The notes beneath the pieces are model-generated. The model was given only the letters and a program-made list of their open reading frames with translations, was not told where the DNA came from and did no database searches. A DNA stretch of 64,000 nucleotides from Betaproteobacteria bacterium. GTDB lineage: Bacteria > Pseudomonadota > Gammaproteobacteria > Burkholderiales > SG8-41. The position numbers and the translations under genes are program-made. Of this stretch, positions 40,924 to 50,570 are shown piece after piece; within the stretch, counting starts at the first letter, position 1; every line of letters starts with the position of its first letter. The DNA lies in assembly GCA_025363435.1 (NCBI GenBank), contig JANYDY010000115.1, positions 21,484-85,483 of the forward strand, given 5' to 3'.

Positions 40924-41603
40924 ACCGTCTGGATAAAGGCGGGTTTGGCCGGATCGGTTTCAATCAGCTTGCGCAAACGTGAAATCTGTACGTCGATGGC
41001 GCGGTCGAAGGCGCCGAATTCGCGACCGCGCGCCAGTTCGGTCAGTTTGTCGCGCGACAACGGCGAACGCGCGTGTTGCACCAGAACCTTGAGCAGCGCG
41101 AATTCGCCGGTGGTGAGGGAAATCGGCGCGCCGGCGCGCGACAGGCTGCGCGCGGCAAGATTAAAACTGAATTCGCCGAATTCAACCACCTGCGCTTCGC
41201 TGCTTGGCGCCCCCGGCGGCTGCGTTTCCGGCGCGCGCCGCAGCACAGCTTGTATGCGTGCCACCAGTTCGCGCGGGTTAAACGGTTTGGGCAGGTAGTC
41301 GTCGGCGCCGACTTCCAGGCCGACGATGCGATCGACGTCATCCCCCTTGGCGGTCAGCATGATGATTGGAATTTTGTCGCCGAGTCCGCGCAGCCGGCGG
41401 CAGATCGACAGGCCGTCCTCGCCCGGCATCATGAGATCGAGCACCATCAGATCATAGCGTTCGCGCGCGAGCCAGCGGTTCATGTCATTACCGTCAATGG
41501 CGGCGCGCACGCTGTAACCCTGCTCGCTTAAATAGCGGTTGAGCAGTTCGCGCAGTCGTGCGTCGTCATCAACGACAAGTATGCGTGTCTTGGTATCTGT
41601 CAT
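40881..41603 (-). CDS. ompR: OmpR-family response regulator
   Basis: RILVVDDDARLRELLNRYLSEQGYSV; LDLMMPGEDGLSICRRLRG; winged helix C-terminus ending VWGFGYVFVPDGTK. Confidence 0.95.
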   Translation of the reverse strand: MTDTKTRILVVDDDARLRELLNRYLSEQGYSVRAAIDGNDMNRWLARERYDLMVLDLMMPGEDGLSICRRLRGLGDKIPIIMLTAKGDDVDRIVGLEVGADDYLPKPFNPRELVARIQAVLRRAPETQPPGAPSSEAQVVEFGEFSFNLAARSLSRAGAPISLTTGEFALLKVLVQHARSPLSRDKLTELARGREFGAFDRAIDVQISRLRKLIETDPAKPAFIQTVWGFGYVFVPDGTK

Positions 41604-41981
41604 GTGCGTCATCCTAGCCATTTCGATTTGCCAATGCCACTGTTTTGTAAGTGATTGTTAATGTGCCTCGCAGCGAAACAATTTGTTACAAAAGACCGCC
41701 CGCGGCGCTCCGGTATTCGCCTGCTGCGGGCGTAGTATTCGTCAACGCACGAAAACTGTTTACGTTATCGACGCAGGTTCGCAGGCAACAGACTAAAAGT
41801 ATTAACCGAGCGGCAAGCGCCGCCACAGGAGTTGGCATGGCAGCAATCATCGCACTGGGCGCAATCGCGACATGGGCACTGGCCGCAGCGGCTGCGCACC
41901 GGCGTCGTGTTGTGGTGCGCTTTTATAATGGCGAGCGAGGTGTCGCGTTGCGGCGCCCGATCGATCCATGAAGGAGCAGGC

Positions 41982-42251
41982 ATGCGAACCCTGATCGGCT
42001 TGGCGGCGCTTTTGGCGATGATGATCGCAGCACCGGTGATGGCCAATGGCTGGCGTAACGGCGGCGGTTTGCATGTGCAGACGCAGCGTCATCAGCAGGA
42101 CCGTTTCCAGCGTCAACCGCAGCGCGATTTCCGCAATCCGCAGCAGCACCCGGAGCGTCCGCGCGACGGCCGCATGACGGACCAGGAACGGCGCGATCTG
42201 CATCGCGATCTTGACCGCGCGAATCGTGAACTCTACAAAGACCGGCGCTGA
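41982..42251 (+). CDS. Small secreted Gln/Arg-rich hypothetical protein
   Basis: Signal peptide MRTLIGLAALLAMMIAAPVMANG followed by charged DQERRDLHRDLDRANRELYKDRR. Confidence 0.55.
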   Translation: MRTLIGLAALLAMMIAAPVMANGWRNGGGLHVQTQRHQQDRFQRQPQRDFRNPQQHPERPRDGRMTDQERRDLHRDLDRANRELYKDRR

Positions 42252-42284
42252 ACGGCCGGTCTATAAACCTGAAAGGTAAACACC

Positions 42285-42797
42285 ATGAAACGTACTTACG
42301 CATTTTTACTGACTGCAATTCTGTCGGTGATGACGGCGGCTGCTGCTGCGCAGGGCTTGCCCGGCGCAACCGTGAACAAGGGCGATGGCGCTGCATCCAA
42401 GGGTGCGGCTTCCCGCGATGCCATGCGCGAACGCTGCCAGCAAAATCCGCAGGAATGCGAAAAGAAGAAGGCCGAATTCCAGAAGCGCCGCGAGGAATGC
42501 CGTGCCGACCCGGAAAAATGCAAATCCGATCGCAAATCAAAGCGCGAAGAACGTTGCAAAGCCAATCCGCAGCAATGCGAGGAATTCAAGAAAAAAATGC
42601 AGGAGCGGAATGAACAGTGCAAAGGCGACCCTGAGAAATGCCGCGCCGAAATGAAGTCGCGTCGCGAAGAGCGTTGTAAGGCCGACCCGAAACGCTGCGA
42701 GGAAATGAAAGCGCAGTTCGAGAAGCGCCGCGCGGAATGCAAGGCCAATCCCGACAGCTGTAAACCGGCCGGCGGGCGCAAACCCGACGCCAAGTAG
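42285..42797 (+). CDS. Secreted charged protein with six C-x6-C repeats
   Basis: Signal peptide MKRTYAFLLTAILSVMTAAAAAQG; repeats CQQNPQEC, CRADPEKC, CKANPQQC, CKGDPEKC, CKADPKRC, CKANPDSC. Confidence 0.75.
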   Translation: MKRTYAFLLTAILSVMTAAAAAQGLPGATVNKGDGAASKGAASRDAMRERCQQNPQECEKKKAEFQKRREECRADPEKCKSDRKSKREERCKANPQQCEEFKKKMQERNEQCKGDPEKCRAEMKSRREERCKADPKRCEEMKAQFEKRRAECKANPDSCKPAGGRKPDAK

Positions 42798-42823
42798 AAG
42801 AACCGGCAAACCACGGCGCAATC

Positions 42824-44248
42824 ATGGCTAAACGACTGCTTGTTTTGCTGATTGCGCTGTTGCCGGTGCTGGCGTCCGGCGCGCCAATGGGCTTCGATGA
42901 GGCGCGCCATCTGCTCAACCGCACGAGCTTTGCCGGCAACGTCGAAGACATCGAGGCGTTCGGCAAACTGACGCGCGCGCAGGCCGTCGACCAGTTGCTG
43001 GGGTGGACTGGCGGTCGGGTCGCCACGCCTGCGCCCGCGTGGGTGAATGATTTCGAATCGCCGCGCAAACTGCGCGGCGCCAGCGAGGAAGAACGCAAGG
43101 CTTTTCAGCGCCAGCAATTCGAAAAGGGTGCCGAATTGCGCCGCTGGTGGGTGACGGAAATGCTCACCACACAATCGCCGTTGACGGAAAAAATGGTGCT
43201 CTTCTGGCATAACCATTTTGTCTCGAGCCTGCAGAAAGTGCGTTCTCCTGTCTTGATGTACCGGCAGAACCAGCTGCTGCGCAAACACGCTTTCGGTTAT
43301 TTCGGCGACATGCTGCATGAGGTCTCGAAAGACCCGGCGATGGTGGTTTATCTCGACGGCGCGTCCAACCGCAAAGGGCAGCCGAACGAGAACTTCGCGC
43401 GCGAAGTGATGGAGCTGTTCACGCTCGGCGAAGGCAATTACGGCGAGCAGGACATCAAGGAGGCGGCACGCGCATTTACCGGCTGGAGTATCGATTTGGA
43501 GAGCGGTGAATTTCTGTTCAGGCGCCCGGCGCATGACGACGGCGTCAAGACGGTGCTCGGCAGAAGTGGCAACTTCGACGGCGATGCGGTGCTCGATATT
43601 CTGCTGGCACAACCGCAGACGGCGGAACTCATCGTCAGCAAGTTGTGGCGCGAATTCGTGTCGCCGCAGCCGGATAGCGCGGAAGTGCGCCGCATTGCGC
43701 GCATGTTTCGCGACAACCGCTACAACGTCAAGGTGGCGCTGCGCGCGCTGCTGACTTCGGATGCCTTCTACGCGCCGCAGAATCGCGCCGCGTTGATCAA
43801 ATCGCCGATCGATCTGATCGTTGGCACTTTGCGCCAATTCCGTTTTGAAACCGGTGAAGTTACGCCGTTTCTGCTGGCGGCGCGCCAGCTCGGCCAGGAC
43901 GTTTTTGCGCCGCCGAATGTCAAGGGCTGGCCGGGCGGCGAAGCCTGGATCAACAGCGCATCACTGCTCTCGCGCAAGCAGTTTCTCGAGCGTTTGTTTC
44001 GCGCCCAGGAAATGCCGCAGCCGCTGCCGGCGATGGCGCCGAATGCAGACGGGGGGGCGCGTTTTGCGCGTGCGGTGATGGATATTCATTTCGACAGCGA
44101 ACGCTGGCTGAAACAGTTCAAGCCGGGCGATGCGGCATTGATGAAGGTCGTGCTTGCAGCCGAACCGGCATCGACGGTTGCCACCGCGGCGCAGGGCGTG
44201 GAGCGCCTGCGCGAACTGGTGCTCGATCCGTCTTACCAGTTGAAGTGA
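42824..44248 (+). CDS. DUF1800 family protein
   Basis: GFDEARHLLNRTSFAG; MVLFWHNHFVSSLQKV; NENFAREVMELFTLGEGNYGEQDIKEAARAFTGWSID. Confidence 0.92.
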   Translation: MAKRLLVLLIALLPVLASGAPMGFDEARHLLNRTSFAGNVEDIEAFGKLTRAQAVDQLLGWTGGRVATPAPAWVNDFESPRKLRGASEEERKAFQRQQFEKGAELRRWWVTEMLTTQSPLTEKMVLFWHNHFVSSLQKVRSPVLMYRQNQLLRKHAFGYFGDMLHEVSKDPAMVVYLDGASNRKGQPNENFAREVMELFTLGEGNYGEQDIKEAARAFTGWSIDLESGEFLFRRPAHDDGVKTVLGRSGNFDGDAVLDILLAQPQTAELIVSKLWREFVSPQPDSAEVRRIARMFRDNRYNVKVALRALLTSDAFYAPQNRAALIKSPIDLIVGTLRQFRFETGEVTPFLLAARQLGQDVFAPPNVKGWPGGEAWINSASLLSRKQFLERLFRAQEMPQPLPAMAPNADGGARFARAVMDIHFDSERWLKQFKPGDAALMKVVLAAEPASTVATAAQGVERLRELVLDPSYQLK

Positions 44249-44296
44249 GCCGGGAGTCATGCGTTTGGCGGCAATTTTTATGCGAAGGGAACGGAC

Positions 44297-45457
44297 ATGG
44301 ATAGACGGGAATTTTTGAGCGCTGGCGCGGCGGCTGCCGTGGCCGCTTGCTTTCCGCAAGCCGCGAATGCCGCCGCAGCCGCCGCTCGCTACGACAACCT
44401 GCTGATTCTGGTCGAGCTCAAAGGCGGCAACGATGGTCTGAATACCGTGGTGCCGTTTGCCGACGCCGATTATTACCGGCTGCGCCCGCGCCTTGCGATT
44501 GCGCGCGATCAGGTTCTGCAGCTTGACGCCAGTGCAGGCCTGCATCCGGCATTGCAAGCGTTGATGCCGTTGTGGCAGAACCGCGAACTCGCGGTGGTGC
44601 AAAGCGTCGGTTATCCGAGTGCGAATCTGTCGCATTTCCGCTCGATAGAGATCTGGGATACCGCTTCGAAAAGTGATCAATATCTGAACGAAGGCTGGCT
44701 GACCCGCGCATTTGCCGATGCGCCGGTGCCGCGCAGTTTTGCCGCCGACGGCATTGTCGTCGGCTCGAACGAGATGGGGCCGCTTGCCGGCGGCGGCACG
44801 CGCGCGCTGGCGCTGACCAATACCGAGCAGTTCCTGCGCCAGGCGCGGCTGGCCGGTGGTGAGGGCGTCTCGCGCAATGCGGCGCTGTCGCATATTCTGA
44901 AAGTCGAACGCGACGTTACGCAGGCGGCGGCCAACATCGGCAGCGGCGTGGCTCTGCGCAGTGAGTTTCCGAACAATGCCTTCGGCAATGCGCTGAAGAC
45001 CGCGGCGCAGGTGGTGGCGAGCAAGGCCGGCGTGGCGGTTATAAAGGTGACGCACAACGGATTCGATACGCACAGCGGCGAGCAGGGCACGCATCAGCGG
45101 CTGCTCAAGGATCTGGCTGAAGGCATGGTCGCGATGCGCGCGGCCATGCAGGAAATCGGGCGCTGGGACAGCACGCTGATGATGACGTACAGCGAATTCG
45201 GCCGGCGTCCGCGCGAGAACCAGAGCGGCGGCACCGATCACGGCGCGGCGAACGCGCATTTCGTCGCCGGCGGGCAGGTGCGCGGCGGGCTTTACGGGCT
45301 GCCGCCGGCACTCAGCCGGCTCGATGGCAACGGCAACCTGCCTTTTGCCGTCGATTTTCGCGACTTGTACGCAACCGCACTCGGCCGCTGGTGGGGTATC
45401 AACCCGCAGGTGGCGCTCAACGGACGCTATACGCCGGTCGATTTTTTGCGCGCCTGA
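44297..45457 (+). CDS. DUF1501 family protein, Tat-type signal
   Basis: MDRREFLSAGAAAAVAAC; LILVELKGGNDGLNTVVPFADADYYRLRP; MMTYSEFGRRPRENQSGGTDHGAANAHFVAGG. Confidence 0.92.
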   Translation: MDRREFLSAGAAAAVAACFPQAANAAAAAARYDNLLILVELKGGNDGLNTVVPFADADYYRLRPRLAIARDQVLQLDASAGLHPALQALMPLWQNRELAVVQSVGYPSANLSHFRSIEIWDTASKSDQYLNEGWLTRAFADAPVPRSFAADGIVVGSNEMGPLAGGGTRALALTNTEQFLRQARLAGGEGVSRNAALSHILKVERDVTQAAANIGSGVALRSEFPNNAFGNALKTAAQVVASKAGVAVIKVTHNGFDTHSGEQGTHQRLLKDLAEGMVAMRAAMQEIGRWDSTLMMTYSEFGRRPRENQSGGTDHGAANAHFVAGGQVRGGLYGLPPALSRLDGNGNLPFAVDFRDLYATALGRWWGINPQVALNGRYTPVDFLRA

Positions 45458-45591
45458 TACCCTCCGCAGCGACGCCGATTTCGCTCTGAATCCGGCGGCG
45501 CGGCCTATTTTTTGCGCAGCAAGGGCCGGTTTTTGAGCCGCAGACCCCTGAATTCATATATCATTGGGGCCTTGGGAGGACCCGAGGCCGC

Positions 45592-45608
45592 TACCGATCT
45601 CATCGGTA
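45592..45608. promoter_or_regulatory. Palindromic operator candidate upstream of the DGQHR gene
   Basis: TACCGA-TCTCA-TCGGTA perfect 6-bp arms, 44 bp before the ATG at 45652. Confidence 0.4.
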
Positions 45609-45651
45609 AGTATATGTAAGCATTGGATAAAATAAACTCGAAAGACGCACC

Positions 45652-46785
45652 ATGCTCGCAACCAGAATTCGCCAAAAAGACGGGATTTTCTATCTCGCCA
45701 GTTATTCTGCGAAGGAAATACTCAGTAAGGTGCGGTTTATAAGCCGCTATTACGATGAGGACGAGCAGATCGCGCCTCAAACGGTGCCGCAACACGATGA
45801 AATCGCCCAGTTCATCGCCCGCGTTGAACGCACCGACGCAGCCTTTCAGCGCCAGTTGTCGCGCGCCAAAGTGCGCTCACTGAAGAATTTTTATGAAATG
45901 GCGGTTACCCAGCCGCCGATCCCCGGCACTGTTTTGCTGTTTACCAGCGACCGCCTGAATTTTCGCGCGCTTGAAGGTCAGGAGCAGGTCGGCCATTTGC
46001 AGGACCCGACCTCCAAGTTTCTGATCATCGACGGCCAGCACCGGCTTGCCGCGTTGCGGTTTTATCTCTCCGAGCATCCCGACGAAGCAAAGAATATCGA
46101 TGTGCCTTGCGTGATTTTTGACGGCCGCAGCGAAGATTTCGCAGCGGAAATGTTCGTTATCATCAATTCGACGCCGACGCGCATCAACAAAAGCCATCTG
46201 GTCGATTTGTACGAGCGGGTGTCGTGGGCCGATCCGGACCGCCGTTTTGCCGCGCGCCTGGTTGACAGCCTCTACAGCGAAGCCGACAGCCCGTTGCGTT
46301 ATCGCGTCAACCGTCTTGGTGGCCGCAGCCAGAAAGATAAATGGATACTGCAGGCTGAACTGTTCAACGAACTCTATCGCTGGGTGCGCGCCGACTGGAA
46401 AAAAATCAAGCAGGCGAGCAACAGTTATCGCGAAGCCGAGAAGTATTACAACGTTGTGCGTGATTTCCTGAAGGCCGCGCACAAAGCCTGGGGTGACACC
46501 TGGGCGAACGATGCTTACATGAGCACCAAACCGGTGACGCTGAAAGCAATGATCCGCGTCTGCGCCGATCTCGCGCGTGAAGATGCCGATCCCGCCGATG
46601 GCCGCCAGAAGCGTTGGGAGCAGCGCCTTGCGGTGTGGGCTGACCAGCAGAAGGCCTTCAAGGTTGAAGGTTTCTACGAACGCTTCCCCGCCAAAGGCGA
46701 AGTCGAACGCGTGGCGCGTATCCATCGCGATCTGGCGCGTGCGGCAAGTATCGAAATCAGGAGTACCGCGAAGACCGATAAATAA
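45652..46785 (+). CDS. DGQHR-domain protein (DndB-like family), orphan
   Basis: FLIIDGQHRLAALRFYLSEHPDEAKNIDVPCVIFDG; EMFVIINSTPTRINKSHLVDLYE. Confidence 0.85.
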   Translation: MLATRIRQKDGIFYLASYSAKEILSKVRFISRYYDEDEQIAPQTVPQHDEIAQFIARVERTDAAFQRQLSRAKVRSLKNFYEMAVTQPPIPGTVLLFTSDRLNFRALEGQEQVGHLQDPTSKFLIIDGQHRLAALRFYLSEHPDEAKNIDVPCVIFDGRSEDFAAEMFVIINSTPTRINKSHLVDLYERVSWADPDRRFAARLVDSLYSEADSPLRYRVNRLGGRSQKDKWILQAELFNELYRWVRADWKKIKQASNSYREAEKYYNVVRDFLKAAHKAWGDTWANDAYMSTKPVTLKAMIRVCADLAREDADPADGRQKRWEQRLAVWADQQKAFKVEGFYERFPAKGEVERVARIHRDLARAASIEIRSTAKTDK

Positions 46786-46804
46786 CGGCTTTCACGCAAG
46801 CAAC

Positions 46805-46833
46805 AAAAAGCGGCCACTTGATGGCCGCTTTTT
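46805..46833. terminator. Bidirectional rho-independent terminator
   Basis: AAAAAGCGGCCA-CTTGA-TGGCCGCTTTTT between convergent ORFs. Confidence 0.9.
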
Positions 46834-47401
46834 ATTTCTGGTCTGTGCCCGGCAGCTGCGCCGGCGTCAAGGCTGCAGGTGCCTGGGCGGCCGCACGAAA
46901 AAACACGATGGCCAGTGCGAAGTCCATCACCATGGACGCCGGTAGTGCAGCAAGCGCCAGAACGATGCTCGCCGTGAACGTTCCCACGGCAATCGCCGCG
47001 CAACAAAACAGCTTGAGTCCGGGCAACACGCTTTCAGTCGCCAGCAGCTTGATGCCAACGACGATGTAGAGCACGCCGAGCGCGACCAGACCGCCGAACA
47101 GCACAAGCAGGACGTACGTGTCTTCGGGCGTCGCGATCAATGCGCCGAACTGCAGAATGACAGAAACAATCATGATCGCAGTGAGATAGCTGTTGGCCAC
47201 AGGCGCTTGTTTTTGTTCCAATAATGCACGCAGGCTCGCGAGGACGTATAAAAGCAGCAAAACGTTGGTGATCTGCATGGTCATCGACAGTGTCGTTGGC
47301 CCGCTGCGCGTGGCGATTACCTGGGCTGCAAATAACGGGATTGTCAGGACCGCGCTGATTGCAGCGATCCAAGCGGCGAATTGCAAAGCGGTTTTGCTCA
47401 T
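46832..47401 (-). CDS. Multi-pass membrane protein of unknown function
   Basis: 189-aa ORF with several hydrophobic segments; terminator at its 3' end. Confidence 0.6.
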   Translation of the reverse strand: MSKTALQFAAWIAAISAVLTIPLFAAQVIATRSGPTTLSMTMQITNVLLLLYVLASLRALLEQKQAPVANSYLTAIMIVSVILQFGALIATPEDTYVLLVLFGGLVALGVLYIVVGIKLLATESVLPGLKLFCCAAIAVGTFTASIVLALAALPASMVMDFALAIVFFRAAAQAPAALTPAQLPGTDQK

Positions 47402-47639
47402 TTCTTACCTTGTCCAGGTCGTCCTCGATAACAGGGCATTTGTCACGGTTGCATACCGGGATCCGGAGATTCTGCAGTGCGGCATGCGGCTATTTTTTCA
47501 ATGGCCGGTGCGGTGGAAATCTGCCGAGTTTTCTTCATCGAAATATGAAAAAAGATATGCTAGGATACGCAACAGTTTGACCGAACGGGCAGTTCTTTCC
47601 CGGTTCACCCATCATCACCAATTATCATAGGGGCACATC

Positions 47640-47915
47640 ATGAAATCATTCCACTTTCAGCAAAAAGCGCGTCAATTTGGTCAGGGCATGACTGAATACA
47701 TCATCATCGTGGCGTTGATTGCAGTTGCTGCAATCGGCGTCTACAGCTATTTCGGTCAGGCCATCCGCGGTCAAACCGCGCAGATGACTAACGAATTGGC
47801 CGGTGGTTCGAGCTCGGCAGGCAAGACTGCTGCAACCGGTGCATCGACCGCCGCAGATACCGCCGCCACCACCAAGCAAAACTTGGGCACTTATAACGGA
47901 CAAGCTGGGAAGTAA
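47640..47915 (+). CDS. Flp-type pilin
   Basis: ARQFG|QGMTEYIIIVALIAVAAIGVYSYF: Gly(-1), Glu(+5), Tyr(+6), hydrophobic helix; first gene of the Tad run. Confidence 0.85.
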   Translation: MKSFHFQQKARQFGQGMTEYIIIVALIAVAAIGVYSYFGQAIRGQTAQMTNELAGGSSSAGKTAATGASTAADTAATTKQNLGTYNGQAGK

Positions 47916-47953
47916 AGAGCGGCTGTCTTAATCGCTCGGCGCGGAAGATTCCG

Positions 47954-49714
47954 GTGATGCGCGGCCGAGCGAGTTTTTCTCAGCGCGGGCAGGCGCTCGT
48001 GTTCGTCACGATCTTCATGCTTGTCGTTATGCTGGCGCTGCTTACCATGTACAGCATGGGGCAGCTCACCACCGAGAAAATGAAGCTGCAGAACACCGCG
48101 GATGCGGCCGCTTACAGCGCCGCCGTGGCGCAGGCGCGCGACTACAATTTCTCGGCCTATACAAATCGCGCCATGATCGCCAATCAGGTTGCGATGGCGC
48201 AGTTGGTCGGTCTGACTGCGTGGGTGCGCAATTACGACGATACATTTAGAACATTAACGCCGCAGGTGAGCTGGATGGCGCGCGGTGCCGTCGCCAACGT
48301 ACTGTGGACTCCGTTTGTGGGTGCTTTAAGGGCCGCCGCCGGCGGGCTGAGAAGCGGATTTAATTCTGCAGCGCCGATTGTCGCCAAGGGTTTGCAGATC
48401 ATCATCGATGCGCTCGGATTCGGCCAGTCGGTGTACCACTACGGCACGGCGCTTACCGTTGCGCAGACGCTGGGTGTCGACAATAAAATGAACACGATTC
48501 TGGCCGGCCTCGCTGGTTTTGATATGAGCGGGTTCACCAGTTTGATTGCATTCGGCAACCAGTATGATGTTGTAAAAATGAATGATCCGGATGCTGCTCT
48601 GAGCCTGCTCGGACTTGTCGGATACGCCTACAACACCTACGAGTGGTTCAAATTTACCTCGGAAAAAAACCCGACGCTGGCTAAATCGACGACCGGTAAG
48701 ACCGCTGATGGCGGAAATTCGGAACGCTTTGCCAAAGTTACGACCAGTTCGATGGATGGTTTCTACGATATACGCACGCGACCGTGGGTGCCGTTTCCGT
48801 GGCCGTTACCGTCTGTGCTGGTGGATCCGACCTTTCTAGTTGGCGGGCCTATGGTCTACGGTTTCACCATGCTGCTGTTTCATAACGGCGGCACCGAACT
48901 CAGAAATAACAACAAGACGTGGAGCGCGATGGATGTGACGAGTTTTTTCGGGCTCGTCACCATTCCGATTTTTATTCCGCCGTTCGGACCGTTTATCAAT
49001 CTGCCGATCCTGCCGTGGCTGATTCCGCCGTTCGGACCCGGCGCAGGGGGCGCGGCACAGGCCGGGCCTTCGAATTCGATCAGTTCAACCGGCAATTTCG
49101 ATCGCGATAATCCGGCGGGTAGTAAATCCGGCTTTGATTCTTACGGCAAGTCTTACTCCGCAAACGCAATTGTCGCGGCCATGCAGCAGGGTAAGGGGGC
49201 GGGGACGTCGCTGGCCACCAGCGGCGGTTTACGTACCTATCGCGATGTCGCAGATGTGGCCCAGGTTACCGATACAGACCATCAGAATCTGAGTTCCCCG
49301 CCGATCATTGTTGAGGTGGAGAAACCATCCAATACGATCTTCACAAGTGCAAATGGTAATTTGCGTGTCGGGCGCGGCGGCAGCACTACAGCCGATCCTG
49401 CCGGTTGCGGCCCGAGCGCGCGTACTGCGCCGGCCATAACGGCGCTGGTGGCTACCGGAAATCTCGATGTCGGCGACGGTATGGCCAGTAATTGCATGCG
49501 CGCGCTGTCCAAAGCCGAGGCTTATTTTTCGCGTCCCGCCGATATATTTGCGCGCGGTGACGGCAAGGCGGAGTACGGCAGTCTTTACAGTCCTTATTGG
49601 CAGGCAAGATTGTTGCCGAACAGTATTGCCGAGCAGGCGGCATCGATGATTATTCAGGGATTGAGTTTCGGTACAATTGCCTCATGGTACAACGACTACC
49701 TCGCCAAATTCTAA
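47954..49714 (+). CDS. Large TadG-like pilus-associated protein (586 aa)
   Basis: N-terminal SQRGQALVFVTIFMLVVMLALLTMYSMGQLTTEKMKLQNTADAAAYSAAV resembles TadE/TadG-like N-termini. Confidence 0.7.
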   Translation: MMRGRASFSQRGQALVFVTIFMLVVMLALLTMYSMGQLTTEKMKLQNTADAAAYSAAVAQARDYNFSAYTNRAMIANQVAMAQLVGLTAWVRNYDDTFRTLTPQVSWMARGAVANVLWTPFVGALRAAAGGLRSGFNSAAPIVAKGLQIIIDALGFGQSVYHYGTALTVAQTLGVDNKMNTILAGLAGFDMSGFTSLIAFGNQYDVVKMNDPDAALSLLGLVGYAYNTYEWFKFTSEKNPTLAKSTTGKTADGGNSERFAKVTTSSMDGFYDIRTRPWVPFPWPLPSVLVDPTFLVGGPMVYGFTMLLFHNGGTELRNNNKTWSAMDVTSFFGLVTIPIFIPPFGPFINLPILPWLIPPFGPGAGGAAQAGPSNSISSTGNFDRDNPAGSKSGFDSYGKSYSANAIVAAMQQGKGAGTSLATSGGLRTYRDVADVAQVTDTDHQNLSSPPIIVEVEKPSNTIFTSANGNLRVGRGGSTTADPAGCGPSARTAPAITALVATGNLDVGDGMASNCMRALSKAEAYFSRPADIFARGDGKAEYGSLYSPYWQARLLPNSIAEQAASMIIQGLSFGTIASWYNDYLAKF

Positions 49715-50559
49715 AGCGAATAGTGAATACACCGTCTTATCGCAGACAACCGCAATCAGGGCAGGCACTGGTCGAATTTACGATTGCAGCCGCTACCGTG
49801 ATGTTGCCGCTGTTTCTGATTATTCCGCTGCTCGGTAAATACATGGACATCAAGGCCACGTCCATACAGGCCGCGCGATATGCCGCTTGGGAGCGTACGG
49901 TATGGTTCGGCAGTTCCGATTGGACTGCCGCACAAAAAACCGATCTGGAAATCCAGCACGAAGTGCTGCAGCGTTTTTTTTCCGATAACGCGACCGCCAA
50001 GATTCAGAGTTCGCAAAGCTCGGCCGGCACCTGGGCCGGCGGGCCCAAACCGTTGTGGAAGGATCGCGGCGGCAACTCGATGCTGGCCGATTACAACTCG
50101 AATGTTAATCAAGGCAGTGCGCGCGCCCAGACGCCCGGCACGATGGATGCCATTCTGGATCCGGTTGTCAGCGTTGTGAATGTCGTCGACAGTATTCTGG
50201 GTTCCAAGTTTGAACTCGACATGAAGAGCCTTTACACCACCACGATCAAGGTGCAGACCGTGCAGACGGGGCCGATTCGCGATGTCATTACCGGAAGATC
50301 GTCGTCGTCGGGCGCGCCGCTGTTTACCGCAACCAATGTGCTGGTGGCCAATGGCTGGAACGCCAATGGTCCCGACAACGTAAAGAAGCAGGTTGAAGGC
50401 CTGACGCCGATGTCGATTGCGCAGCGTGACCCCACGAAGACGATTCTGCAGATCCTGCAGATTGTGACGACGGTGTTCGCGCCCGAATTGATGCCGGACC
50501 ATCTCAAGTTCGGTGGCGTAATTCAGCCGGATATCGTGCCTGACGACCGTTTGAAATAA
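49684..50559 (+). CDS. TadE-like minor pseudopilin
   Basis: QSG|QALVEFTIAAATVMLPLFLIIPLLGKYMDIKATSIQAARYAAWERTVW; overlaps the upstream gene. Confidence 0.7.
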   Translation: MVQRLPRQILKRIVNTPSYRRQPQSGQALVEFTIAAATVMLPLFLIIPLLGKYMDIKATSIQAARYAAWERTVWFGSSDWTAAQKTDLEIQHEVLQRFFSDNATAKIQSSQSSAGTWAGGPKPLWKDRGGNSMLADYNSNVNQGSARAQTPGTMDAILDPVVSVVNVVDSILGSKFELDMKSLYTTTIKVQTVQTGPIRDVITGRSSSSGAPLFTATNVLVANGWNANGPDNVKKQVEGLTPMSIAQRDPTKTILQILQIVTTVFAPELMPDHLKFGGVIQPDIVPDDRLK

Positions 50560-50570
50560 TTGCGCCAACG

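Noticed and set aside
41837-41971. 44-aa ORF MAAIIALGAIATWALAAAAAHRRRVVV...
   Set aside because: Could be a tiny single-pass membrane protein, but it is too short and unsupported to call.
42239-42262. AGACCGG...CCGGTCT hairpin between the two small secreted-protein genes
   Set aside because: Weak 7-bp stem with no T-tract; not enough for a terminator call.
43961-45259. 432-aa antisense ORF over DUF1501
   Set aside because: Shadow ORF opposite a clear Tat-signal DUF1501 gene.
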